A program made the position numbers and the translations under genes. A stretch of DNA of 7,759 bases, taken from the NCBI GenBank assembly GCA_025356715.1, contig JANXRU010000073.1, forward strand, positions 1-7,759. The letters run 5' to 3'. Position 1 is the first letter of the stretch, and each line of letters opens with the position of its first letter. A model generated the notes under the pieces. It saw only the letters and a program-made list of their open reading frames with translations. It did not search any database and had not been told where the DNA came from. This document shows positions 1-5,943 of the stretch, in pieces. The stretch is from Bacteroidota bacterium. GTDB lineage: Bacteria; Bacteroidota; Bacteroidia; B-17B0; B-17BO.

Positions 1-360
1 GCAAGGGCTATCGGTTTTGATTGGGAAGATCCAAATCAAGTTTGGGAAAAAGTGCAAGAAGAATTAGCAGAACTACAAGTAGAAGTAAACTCTATGCATT
101 CAGCCAAAGATGAAGCTTCTCAAAAAATAATTCATTATAAATTAGAATCAGAATTAGGCGATGTCTTATTTGCATTAATTAATTATGCCCGTTTTTTAAA
201 TATTAACGCAGAAGATGCTTTAGAAAAAACAAATAAAAAATTCATCTCTCGTTTTAATTATATGGAGCAAAAAATATTAGCACAAGGTAAAGCCCTTGCT
301 GATTGCTCTTTAGCAGAAATGGATGTGTTTTGGAACGAAGCAAAAAAAATGGAAAATTAA
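1..360 (+). CDS. mazG: Nucleoside triphosphate pyrophosphohydrolase MazG, C-terminal part (5' end outside window)
   Basis: MazG hydrolyses (d)NTPs to the monophosphate and pyrophosphate in the cytoplasm, a house-cleaning and stringent-response role. The frame is open from base 1 with no start, so the gene is cut by the window edge; about 119 C-terminal codons remain. Recognisable features are the segment beginning ARAIGFDWED, the helix EKVQEELAELQVE carrying the EExxE-type metal-binding acids, and ELGDVLFALINYARF, the ExxD half of the Mg2+ site. The remainder matches the usual MazG end, with NKKFISRFNYME and a final W-N-E-A-K. A GTG at 52 is internal and not a plausible start, because MazG-like sequence continues upstream of it. 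It is followed by an 84-nt gap holding a palindromic repeat, so it need not share a transcript with the next gene. The family call is firm. Confidence 0.9.
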   Translation, partial: ARAIGFDWEDPNQVWEKVQEELAELQVEVNSMHSAKDEASQKIIHYKLESELGDVLFALINYARFLNINAEDALEKTNKKFISRFNYMEQKILAQGKALADCSLAEMDVFWNEAKKMEN

Positions 361-365
361 ATAAA

Positions 366-425
366 TTGTCTGGCTGAGCGAAGTCGAAGCCCTGATAAAC
401 TCTTCGACTTCGCTCAGAGTGACAA
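366..425. repeat. REP-like palindromic repeat of the Bacteroidota type
   Basis: There is a perfect 16-bp inverted repeat: CTGAGCGAAGTCGAAG at 374-389 and its reverse complement at 402-417, separated by a 12-nt loop. Beyond a 3x3 internal loop the stem resumes with five more pairs (366-370 with 421-425). From memory, the arm sequence is a very common dispersed extragenic element in Flavobacteriia and related genomes. It sits between mazG and the DUF6913-like gene. No T-run follows the stem, so it is not a typical intrinsic terminator, although it could protect or end mRNA. Confidence 0.85.
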
Positions 426-444
426 AGAACTGACAAAAAAATAT

Positions 445-960
445 ATGTCTTTACTAAATAACATAGCAAACTATTTACTTTCCAAAAAAGAAGGTAAGAA
501 TGTGACTAAACAATTTTTCTCTTGGAATAAAATATCCAAAATCGTAATTATTGCTTACGACAATCAATTAAGCGAACTTGTAGAGTTTATCAATGCATGT
601 AAAAAAGATAATATAACTGTTCAAGTAGTAATCATTTATGGTGGTAAGCCCGAACAAGCGCCTCATCCATCATTTGAGCATATTATTTTAGATAAAAAGA
701 AATTTTCTTTATTTCAATTACCAACGGATGATGCCGTAAATCAAATCAATACTACTACTTATGATGTTCTTATTAATTTAGGTGATTCAGAACAATTTCA
801 AGCGTTGGCTTTAAGCAAATTAGTAACAGCCAAATGTAAAATAGCTCGCTATCAAAACTCGAATTTTGAGATTACCATTGATAGCGATAATACCATTAAA
901 ATTTCGGATTATTTAAAACAAGTAATTGTATATTTAAACATGATTAACACAACAAACTAA
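445..960 (+). CDS. DUF6913-like protein of unknown function, dapA-adjacent
   Basis: The protein is 171 aa and has no experimentally defined role that I know. The sequence suggests a small soluble alpha/beta protein: a basic N-terminal helix (LLNNIANYLLSKKEGK), then an alternating strand/helix region with KIVIIAYD near residue 33, VQVVIIYGG near 60 and YDVLINLGD near 106. No signal peptide, membrane segment, metal site or nucleotide-binding motif is apparent. Size, the late LINLGDSEQF element and the position directly before dapA match a conserved Bacteroidota family that I recall as DUF6913; that name is from memory. Its stop lies 2 nt before the dapA start, so the two are almost certainly co-transcribed. 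The ATG at 445 is the first in frame and lies just after the palindromic repeat. A link to lysine or cell-wall synthesis is suggested only by the neighbour. Confidence 0.75.
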   Translation: MSLLNNIANYLLSKKEGKNVTKQFFSWNKISKIVIIAYDNQLSELVEFINACKKDNITVQVVIIYGGKPEQAPHPSFEHIILDKKKFSLFQLPTDDAVNQINTTTYDVLINLGDSEQFQALALSKLVTAKCKIARYQNSNFEITIDSDNTIKISDYLKQVIVYLNMINTTN

Positions 961-962
961 AA

Positions 963-1841
963 ATGAAACAAGCAATAAATTTTACAGGAACAGGTGTGGC
1001 AATTGTAACACCATTTACAACTAAAGGAGCAATTGATTTTCCAGCATTAACAAAATTAGTAGAGCATATCATAAAAGGGCGAGTGGAATATATTGTCGTT
1101 TTAGGAACTACTGGCGAAACGGCTACGTTATCAAAAGAAGAAAAGCAACAAGTGATTGCTCATATCATTAAAACTACTAAAAATCGCATTCCTTTAGTTT
1201 TAGGAGTTGGTGGAAATAACACAGCCGAATTAGTTGAGCAATTAAAGAAGAATGATTTATCTGCATTTTCAGCGATATTGTCTGTATCGCCTTATTATAA
1301 CAAACCTTCTCAAGAAGGCATTTACCAACATTATAAAGCAATTGCTAAAGCAAGTCCCTTACCAATTATTTTATATAATGTCCCAGGACGCACTGCTTCA
1401 AACATAGCGTGGGATACAACCATTCGGTTAGCAAAAGAATTTAAAAACATCATTGCCATTAAAGAAGCTAGTGGGAATATGGAGCAATGCATGAAAATCA
1501 TTAAACATCGCCCAGATAATTTTTTAATTATTAGTGGAGATGATTCGTTGACTTTACCTTTAATTGCATGTGGCGCAGATGGAGTCATATCTGTTGTAGC
1601 AAATGCGTATCCTAAAGATTTTAGTGATATGGTTCGTTTTGCTTTGATACACGATTTTAAATCTGCACAAAAATTACATTACAAAATGATAAATATCACT
1701 GAACAATTATTTGCTGATGGAAATCCAGGTGGTGTAAAAGTGGTATTAGATTTAAAAAAAATAACCAAGCCTTATGTACGTTTGCCTTTGGTAGAGCCTA
1801 ATGATAGTGTAAAAGTAAAATTAAAAAAGATTGCTTATTAA
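963..1841 (+). CDS. dapA: 4-hydroxy-tetrahydrodipicolinate synthase
   Basis: DapA condenses pyruvate with L-aspartate semialdehyde, the first committed step of the diaminopimelate/lysine pathway, in the cytoplasm. The 292-aa protein has the normal length and is a single (beta/alpha)8 domain. Visible active-site elements are GTTGE at 48-52 (Thr49/Thr50), YYNKP at 111-115 (Tyr112), Tyr138 followed by NVPGRT at 139-144 (Arg143 for the substrate carboxylate), and Schiff-base Lys167 in IAIKEASG. Later family signatures are SGDDSLTLPLIACGADGVISV and GNPGGVK. All catalytic positions known from the E. coli enzyme (Thr44, Thr45, Tyr107, Tyr133, Arg138, Lys161) have a counterpart. The gene starts 2 nt after the preceding ORF and ends 17 bases before a strong hairpin, so it is probably last in its transcript. 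The start is the only ATG near the family-typical N-terminus. Confidence 0.97.
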   Translation: MKQAINFTGTGVAIVTPFTTKGAIDFPALTKLVEHIIKGRVEYIVVLGTTGETATLSKEEKQQVIAHIIKTTKNRIPLVLGVGGNNTAELVEQLKKNDLSAFSAILSVSPYYNKPSQEGIYQHYKAIAKASPLPIILYNVPGRTASNIAWDTTIRLAKEFKNIIAIKEASGNMEQCMKIIKHRPDNFLIISGDDSLTLPLIACGADGVISVVANAYPKDFSDMVRFALIHDFKSAQKLHYKMINITEQLFADGNPGGVKVVLDLKKITKPYVRLPLVEPNDSVKVKLKKIAY

Positions 1842-1857
1842 AAAATAGTAATAATAT

Positions 1858-1907
1858 ACACCTGTCAGATTTTTAGCACATTTATATAAAAACCTGACAG
1901 GTGTTTT
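1858..1907. terminator. Hairpin with T-tail after dapA, probable intrinsic terminator
   Basis: ACACCTGTCAG at 1858-1868 pairs perfectly with CTGACAGGTGT at 1894-1904. After one mismatch (1869/1893) six more A:T pairs follow (1870-1875 with 1887-1892), leaving an 11-nt loop at 1876-1886. The stem is followed by TTTT at 1904-1907, as expected for Rho-independent termination of the dapA transcript. From memory, the CCTGACAGGT core recurs between genes in many Bacteroidota, so this may also be a dispersed repeat acting as a terminator. The downstream sulfur-gene unit begins only 18 nt after it. Confidence 0.7.
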
Positions 1908-1925
1908 AGTAAATAAATAAAAACA

Positions 1926-2489
1926 ATGTTAGAATTCATTAAACAACCTTGGCCTTGGTACGTTGCTGGAGTCCTTATAGGATTAACTGTACCTGCACTA
2001 TTAATTATTGGAAATAAATCTTTTGGAATTTCTTCATCTCTCAGGCATATATGCGCGGCCTGTATTCCAGCTAATATTAAATTTTTCAAATACGATTGGA
2101 AAAAAGAATCATGGAATTTATTTTTTGTAGGAGGCGTTGCCATTGGAGGTGTAATTGCAACTTATGTATTAACAAATCCAAATCCTATAGTTATTGCCGA
2201 AAGTACTAAACAAGCTTTAGCTTCACATAATGTAAAAGACTTTGAACACTTATTACCAACCGATATTTTTAGTTGGAAAAGTTTGTTAACGCTTCGAGGA
2301 TTTATTTTTATAGTGATTGGTGGTTTTTTTGTTGGCTTTGGAACCCGCTACGCTGGTGGTTGCACAAGTGGCCATGCTATTATGGGATTATCCAATTTAC
2401 AATTACCATCCTTAATTGCTACTATCTGCTTTATGGTTGGTGGCTTTTTAATGACTTGGTTAATCTTACCTTATTTATTAAATCTTTAA
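1926..2489 (+). CDS. YeeE/YedE-family permease, first half-subunit (candidate thiosulfate/sulfur-anion transporter)
   Basis: This 187-aa inner-membrane protein belongs to the YeeE/YedE (DUF395) group, whose characterised member TsuA/YeeE takes up thiosulfate through a pore lined by conserved Cys. It is about half the length of full-size YeeE. Hydrophobic segments lie near residues 11-30, 65-83, 123-141 and 157-183. Family signatures are [19 protein letters not shown] at 33-51 with Cys43 and Cys46, and [19 protein letters not shown] at 137-155 with the conserved Cys146. A hydrophilic stretch at about 84-120 separates the two pairs of helices. The missing half is supplied by the next gene, 5 nt downstream, so the pair probably assembles into one permease. 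Substrate is inferred from the family and from the neighbouring TsdA-like and SoxB-like genes; other sulfur or selenium compounds are possible. The ATG at 1926 lies just after the dapA hairpin, with an A-rich leader and no clear Shine-Dalgarno sequence. Confidence 0.87.
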   Translation: MLEFIKQPWPWYVAGVLIGLTVPALLIIGNKSFGISSSLRHICAACIPANIKFFKYDWKKESWNLFFVGGVAIGGVIATYVLTNPNPIVIAESTKQALASHNVKDFEHLLPTDIFSWKSLLTLRGFIFIVIGGFFVGFGTRYAGGCTSGHAIMGLSNLQLPSLIATICFMVGGFLMTWLILPYLLNL

Positions 2490-2494
2490 TTAAA

Positions 2495-2998
2495 ATGATG
2501 ATGGCAACAGATAAAATAACTAAAGGAAATGATGAGTTTGAATTAAAAGAAACTTGTGTTAATAATTCAGAAATTAAAAAACCATGGACGGCTAATTTAG
2601 TGTATGCCTTTATAGGAATGTTATTCGGAATTGTGTTTGTAAAAGCAGAAATAGTTAGTTGGTTTCGCATACAAGAAATGTTTCGTTTCGAATCGTTTCA
2701 TATGTATGGCGTAATAGGTACTGCCGTAGTTGTTGGAGTCATCTCTGTTTTTTTAATTAAAAAATTAAAAATTAAAACACTTGATGGAGAACAAATAGTG
2801 ATAACGCCTAAAACATTTAATAAAGGGCAAATATATGGAGGTTTAATTTTCGGGTTAGGCTGGGCCATCACAGGTGCTTGTCCAGGCCCATTATTCGCGC
2901 AAATAGGAAGTGGCTTTACAGTTGTTGTTATTACTTTTTTAAGTGCCATTGCAGGCACTTGGGTTTATGGCTTCTTTCAAAATAAATTACCACATTAA
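2495..2998 (+). CDS. YeeE/YedE-family permease, second half-subunit (DUF6691-type)
   Basis: This 167-aa membrane protein complements the preceding half-permease. A hydrophilic N-terminus of about 30 residues leads into hydrophobic segments near 33-51, 70-88, 112-128 and 140-160. The hallmark is the loop GWAITGACPGPLFAQIGSG at 122-140, with Cys129 matching the second Cys-bearing pore loop of YeeE proteins. The frame is open upstream to an ATG at 2273, but that extension would overlap the first permease gene by more than 200 nt and reads as an aromatic-rich shadow translation. I therefore place the start at the ATG triplet run 2495/2498/2501, a few bases after the upstream stop; which of the three is used is uncertain. 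The tsdA-like gene follows after 6 nt. I recall this half being called DUF6691 when it occurs beside a YeeE/YedE half-gene. The substrate is inferred. Confidence 0.85.
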   Translation: MMMATDKITKGNDEFELKETCVNNSEIKKPWTANLVYAFIGMLFGIVFVKAEIVSWFRIQEMFRFESFHMYGVIGTAVVVGVISVFLIKKLKIKTLDGEQIVITPKTFNKGQIYGGLIFGLGWAITGACPGPLFAQIGSGFTVVVITFLSAIAGTWVYGFFQNKLPH

Positions 2999-3004
2999 TA
3001 AATT

Positions 3005-4105
3005 ATGACTGAACAAAAAAACGAAAACACCACCAACCAAGTTGAAGTAATTTCAAAATTGATTAATGTAATTATTGCATTACTTATCATCATAGTAGTA
3101 TTGGGCATATTGTTATGTCATTATTTACCTGATTATTGTCCGGTTGAACAAAAAAGTACAGTTGCTATTCAACCTGATTCAAACGGTAATTTTACAGATG
3201 CAGCTAAACAAGCAGCTTTAAAACATATTGATACAACGCATTATTGGCAAGCTCCTAACGAATCAACACTAAATGGATCAGAAAAAGAATTAGTCTTATA
3301 TGGCAAAGATTTAATTGCCAATACCTCTTTATATTATGGAGTTGCAGGCAAATTATTTAAATCTTCAACCAATGGAATGAATTGTCAGAACTGCCATTTG
3401 GAAGCAGGTACAAAAGTATTTGGAAATAATTACAGTGCCGTTGCTTCAACTTATCCAAAATATAGGGCTCGCTCCGGTAGTATCGAAAATATTTTTAAAC
3501 GTGTAAACGACTGCTTTGAACGTAGCTTAAATGGTAAGGCCATTGATACAACATCCAAAGAAATGAAAGCCATTGTTGCCTATATTTATTGGTTAGGAAA
3601 AGATGTTCCTAAAAAAACAAAACCGATGGGTTCTGGATTTAAAGAATTAGCCTTTTTAAAACGTGCAGCAAATCCTGATAATGGACATACCATTTATACC
3701 GAAAAATGTCAAAGCTGTCACCAACCAAATGGCGGAGGATTGATGAACGCAGAAAAAACAGCTTTCACTTACCCACCATTATGGGGTAACGAAAGTTATA
3801 ACAATGGCGCAGGCTTATATCGATTATCAAACTTTGCGAAATTCGTAAAATGTAATATGCCTCAAGGAGCCACGCACAACAACACACAATTAACGGATGA
3901 AGAAGCTTGGGATATAGCAGCATTTGTAAACTCACAACCTCGCCCTATCAAAAACATCAAAAAAGATTGGCCTAAAATAAATGAAAAACCGTTTGACCAT
4001 CCCTTTGGGCCTTATGCCGATGGCTTTGACGAAAAGCAGCATAAATACGGACCTTTTAAAGACATTAAAAATAAGCTAGCACTTTTAAATCATGACAAAA
4101 AATAA
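3005..4105 (+). CDS. tsdA: Membrane-anchored dihaem cytochrome c, thiosulfate dehydrogenase (TsdA)-like
   Basis: TsdA oxidises two thiosulfates to tetrathionate (reversible in some species) in the periplasm. The 366-aa protein has an N-terminal membrane anchor at about 18-37 without a clear cleavage site, then two cytochrome c domains. Haem motifs are CQNCH at 127-131 and CQSCH at 235-239. Around the first site, PKYRARSGSIENIFKRVNDC at 151-170 matches the TsdA pattern, and Cys170 lies 39 residues after His131. In Allochromatium vinosum TsdA the unusual distal ligand Cys96 lies 43 after His53. In the second domain YPPLWGNESYNNGAG (256-270) and NMPQG (284-288) are also TsdA-like; Met285, 46 residues after His239, is the likely second-haem ligand. 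The start is 6 nt after the permease gene and the 3' end overlaps the SoxB-like gene by 14 nt. Another small-molecule oxidase or reductase remains possible, but the Cys and spacing favour TsdA. Confidence 0.85.
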   Translation: MTEQKNENTTNQVEVISKLINVIIALLIIIVVLGILLCHYLPDYCPVEQKSTVAIQPDSNGNFTDAAKQAALKHIDTTHYWQAPNESTLNGSEKELVLYGKDLIANTSLYYGVAGKLFKSSTNGMNCQNCHLEAGTKVFGNNYSAVASTYPKYRARSGSIENIFKRVNDCFERSLNGKAIDTTSKEMKAIVAYIYWLGKDVPKKTKPMGSGFKELAFLKRAANPDNGHTIYTEKCQSCHQPNGGGLMNAEKTAFTYPPLWGNESYNNGAGLYRLSNFAKFVKCNMPQGATHNNTQLTDEEAWDIAAFVNSQPRPIKNIKKDWPKINEKPFDHPFGPYADGFDEKQHKYGPFKDIKNKLALLNHDKK

Positions 4106-5825
4106 ATTGACTCAAGGAAAAGAACAAAGTTTATCAGCTAATCGTAGAGATTTTTTAAAAAAATCAGCATTAGTTGGATTAGCAACGGTTTTTAATCCAG
4201 CATCAAATTTTGCTAATAACCCAGTTATTGCTGAATTAGATAAAATATCTGATTCAACCATTGATTCAAAAACGCAAACCATTACTATTTTAATTACCAC
4301 TGATATTCATTCACAATTAAATACGCACGACGAATTTTTTTGGGAAAATAATCAAGCAGTTTATAAAAAACGTGGTGGCATGGCTGTTTTAAAAACCATG
4401 ATTGACACACTCAAAAAAGAAAATCCAAATAATACAATTGTATATGATGGGGGTGATTTTTTCCATGGACACGCTGTTGCCTCATTAACAGAGGGAGAAG
4501 CAATGATTCCTATTTTTAATAAATTAGGATATGATTTAATGTTACCAGGTAATTGGGAAGTAGTTTATAAAAAAAAGAAAATGCTGTACGATATGGGGCA
4601 TGCTAACGCATCTAAAATTTGTGCTAACATGTATCATAAAACAACTGATGAAGATAATAACCAATTAGTATATCAACCTTATTGGGTAAAATATATTGCA
4701 GGAGTTAAAATTGGTATCATTGGTTATACCGATCACTTAATACCTAAACGTCAATCGCCCGCCTATAGCGAAGGATTACGCTTTGAGCATGCGGATGTAA
4801 ATGTAGCTAAGTATACAAAATTATTAAAAGAAGTAGAAGGCTGCGCTATTGTATTATTAGCAACACACATGGGCTTAGCGCAACAAGTAGGCTTGGCTAA
4901 TAACCCCGTCGTACAAGGTGTTGATTTCATTTTAGGTGCTGATACACATGAGCGAGTGAGAGAACCTATTCAGGCTAAATACAGTAAGGTAGTAGAGTGC
5001 GGAGCCTTTGGTTCTTTTTTAGGTAAATTAGATTTAATAATTAAAGATAGTAAATTAGAAAGTTCGCATTATCAATTACTGGATGTGGACCCTATTAAAT
5101 ACCCCGCGAATAAAGAGATGCAAGCGTTGGTAGATAAAACTTACGAACCTTATAAAACAGAATTACAAAAAATAATTGGCACTAGTAAAACACCTTTGGT
5201 GCGTTATTTTGTGATGGAAACACCAATGGATAATTTAATTACTGATGCCATCATGTGGAAATTTAAACCAGACATAGCTTTATCTAATGGCTTTCGTTTT
5301 TGTCAACCCCTAGCGGTTGACTCTAAAACAGGCGTAGCCACAATTACCAAAGAGTTTTTATGGAATATGTTGCCCGTAAATAGTGAAGCTAAAACAGGAC
5401 TCATTACAGGACAACAATTATGGGATTGGCTAGAAAAAGAATTACAAAATGCTTTTGCGAAAGATCCTTCTAAGCGCTTTGGCGGATGGTTTGTACGTTT
5501 TAATGGTATGGAAGTGAATTTCACCATTGCTAACGAAACAGGCAAACGAGTAAATTGGGTAAAAGTTGCAGGCCAACCGATTAACCTTACTAAAGAATAT
5601 AGCATCATTGCATGTGAGCGCGAAGGCGACCCTGACGATACCTTATGTAGAGTAGAACACGTGAAAAATCCAAAACGGTTAGCGATGTTAATGCATGAAA
5701 TTATTGAAGAATATTTAAAAGTAAATTCACCCGTCTCTCCAAAACTTGAAATGCGCGCAACAGCTACTGACGAGCCAAATACGCTATTAACACAGCTACG
5801 AGGAACAACGTATGAGTTTAGGTAA
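4092..5825 (+). CDS. soxB: SoxB-like dimetal hydrolase of the 5'-nucleotidase superfamily, Tat-exported
   Basis: SoxB releases sulfate from the sulfur carrier SoxYZ in periplasmic thiosulfate oxidation. This 577-aa protein has a Tat signal (NRRDFLKK with Arg18-Arg19, hydrophobic stretch about 25-34), then a calcineurin-like metallophosphoesterase domain: D71-x-H73, GGD at 120-122, GNWE at 153-156, THMG at 258-261 and GADTHER at 282-288. The C-terminal 5'-nucleotidase domain carries DNLITDA at 380-386 and SNGFRF at 398-403, the latter nearer to SoxB's PGFRW than to the GGIR of nucleotidases. Trp155 replaces the catalytic His of GNHE(FD), as in SoxB (GHWE as I recall), so nucleotidase activity looks unlikely. 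Asn154 and Asp284 seem to differ from classical SoxB, where I recall His at both places. The start lies inside the preceding cytochrome gene (14-nt overlap), suggesting translational coupling. The substrate is uncertain because no soxYZ is in the window. Confidence 0.8.
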   Translation: MTKNKLTQGKEQSLSANRRDFLKKSALVGLATVFNPASNFANNPVIAELDKISDSTIDSKTQTITILITTDIHSQLNTHDEFFWENNQAVYKKRGGMAVLKTMIDTLKKENPNNTIVYDGGDFFHGHAVASLTEGEAMIPIFNKLGYDLMLPGNWEVVYKKKKMLYDMGHANASKICANMYHKTTDEDNNQLVYQPYWVKYIAGVKIGIIGYTDHLIPKRQSPAYSEGLRFEHADVNVAKYTKLLKEVEGCAIVLLATHMGLAQQVGLANNPVVQGVDFILGADTHERVREPIQAKYSKVVECGAFGSFLGKLDLIIKDSKLESSHYQLLDVDPIKYPANKEMQALVDKTYEPYKTELQKIIGTSKTPLVRYFVMETPMDNLITDAIMWKFKPDIALSNGFRFCQPLAVDSKTGVATITKEFLWNMLPVNSEAKTGLITGQQLWDWLEKELQNAFAKDPSKRFGGWFVRFNGMEVNFTIANETGKRVNWVKVAGQPINLTKEYSIIACEREGDPDDTLCRVEHVKNPKRLAMLMHEIIEEYLKVNSPVSPKLEMRATATDEPNTLLTQLRGTTYEFR

Positions 5826-5907
5826 TTGAATTAACTATTTTCACTAGTTTATCTTAAAAATTCGGCAATTTATTTACCTTAATATGGCATTCATCGATAG
5901 AAAATTA

Positions 5908-5915
5908 TAGCTTTG
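5908..5915 (+). promoter_or_regulatory. Candidate Bacteroidota -7 promoter element upstream of the sensor kinase
   Basis: TAGCTTTG matches the Bacteroidota -7 consensus TAnnTTTG exactly. It would start transcription near 5922, about 20 nt before the GTG at 5944. The expected -33 TTG about 19-20 nt upstream is poor (only TATGG around 5883-5887), so the call rests on the -7 match and the position. Confidence 0.4.
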
Positions 5916-5923
5916 CCCTAAAT

Positions 5924-5937
5924 TAATTAGCTAATTA
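5924..5937. promoter_or_regulatory. 14-bp perfect palindrome just upstream of the sensor kinase start, possible operator
   Basis: TAATTAGCTAATTA is self-complementary over 14 bp and centred at 5930/5931, between the candidate -7 element and the GTG start. Such a dyad next to a transcription start could bind a dimeric regulator. It is A/T-rich, however, and about one palindrome of this length is expected by chance in a window of this size and composition, so only its position supports it. Confidence 0.25.
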
Positions 5938-5943
5938 TTATTT

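Larger units (their letters stand above)
5826..5943. other. Intergenic region between the sulfur unit and the sensor kinase
   Basis: These 118 A/T-rich bases hold no supported gene. No convincing intrinsic terminator for the soxB-like gene is visible: the only stem after it is a weak five-pair A/T hairpin around AAATT-CGGC-AATTT, with no proper T-run. The region carries the candidate -7 promoter element and a palindrome, each listed separately. Confidence 0.6.

Noticed and set aside
254..469. Minus-strand frame of about 71 codons containing SERSRR and FDFAQPD
   Set aside because: It is the translation of the REP-like palindrome plus the antisense of mazG; these peptides are known artefacts of the repeat and not a gene.
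1331..1588. Minus-strand open frame inside dapA
   Set aside because: It lies wholly antisense to a clear dapA, and its peptide shows no recognisable domain.
1777..1784. TACGTTTG inside dapA as a promoter for the sulfur unit
   Set aside because: It matches the -7 consensus, but it lies in coding sequence, has no TTG-like -33 element at the right distance (only A-rich sequence), and the terminator hairpin lies downstream of it.
1865..2143. Minus-strand open frame across the dapA hairpin and the first permease gene
   Set aside because: It is antisense to a conserved membrane protein and ends within the hairpin; no domain is recognisable.
1926..2998. The two permease halves as one gene broken by a frameshift
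   Set aside because: The first half ends cleanly after its last helix and the second has its own ATG and hydrophilic N-terminus. Paired half-size genes are also a known arrangement in this family.
3005..3130. Possible lipoprotein signal in the TsdA-like protein (Cys38 after GILL)
   Set aside because: The residue before Cys38 is Leu, whereas a lipobox needs Gly, Ala or Ser there; a transmembrane anchor explains the segment better.
5303..5608. Minus-strand open frame of about 101 codons inside the SoxB-like gene
   Set aside because: It is antisense to the conserved C-terminal domain of a clear gene and shows no recognisable family.
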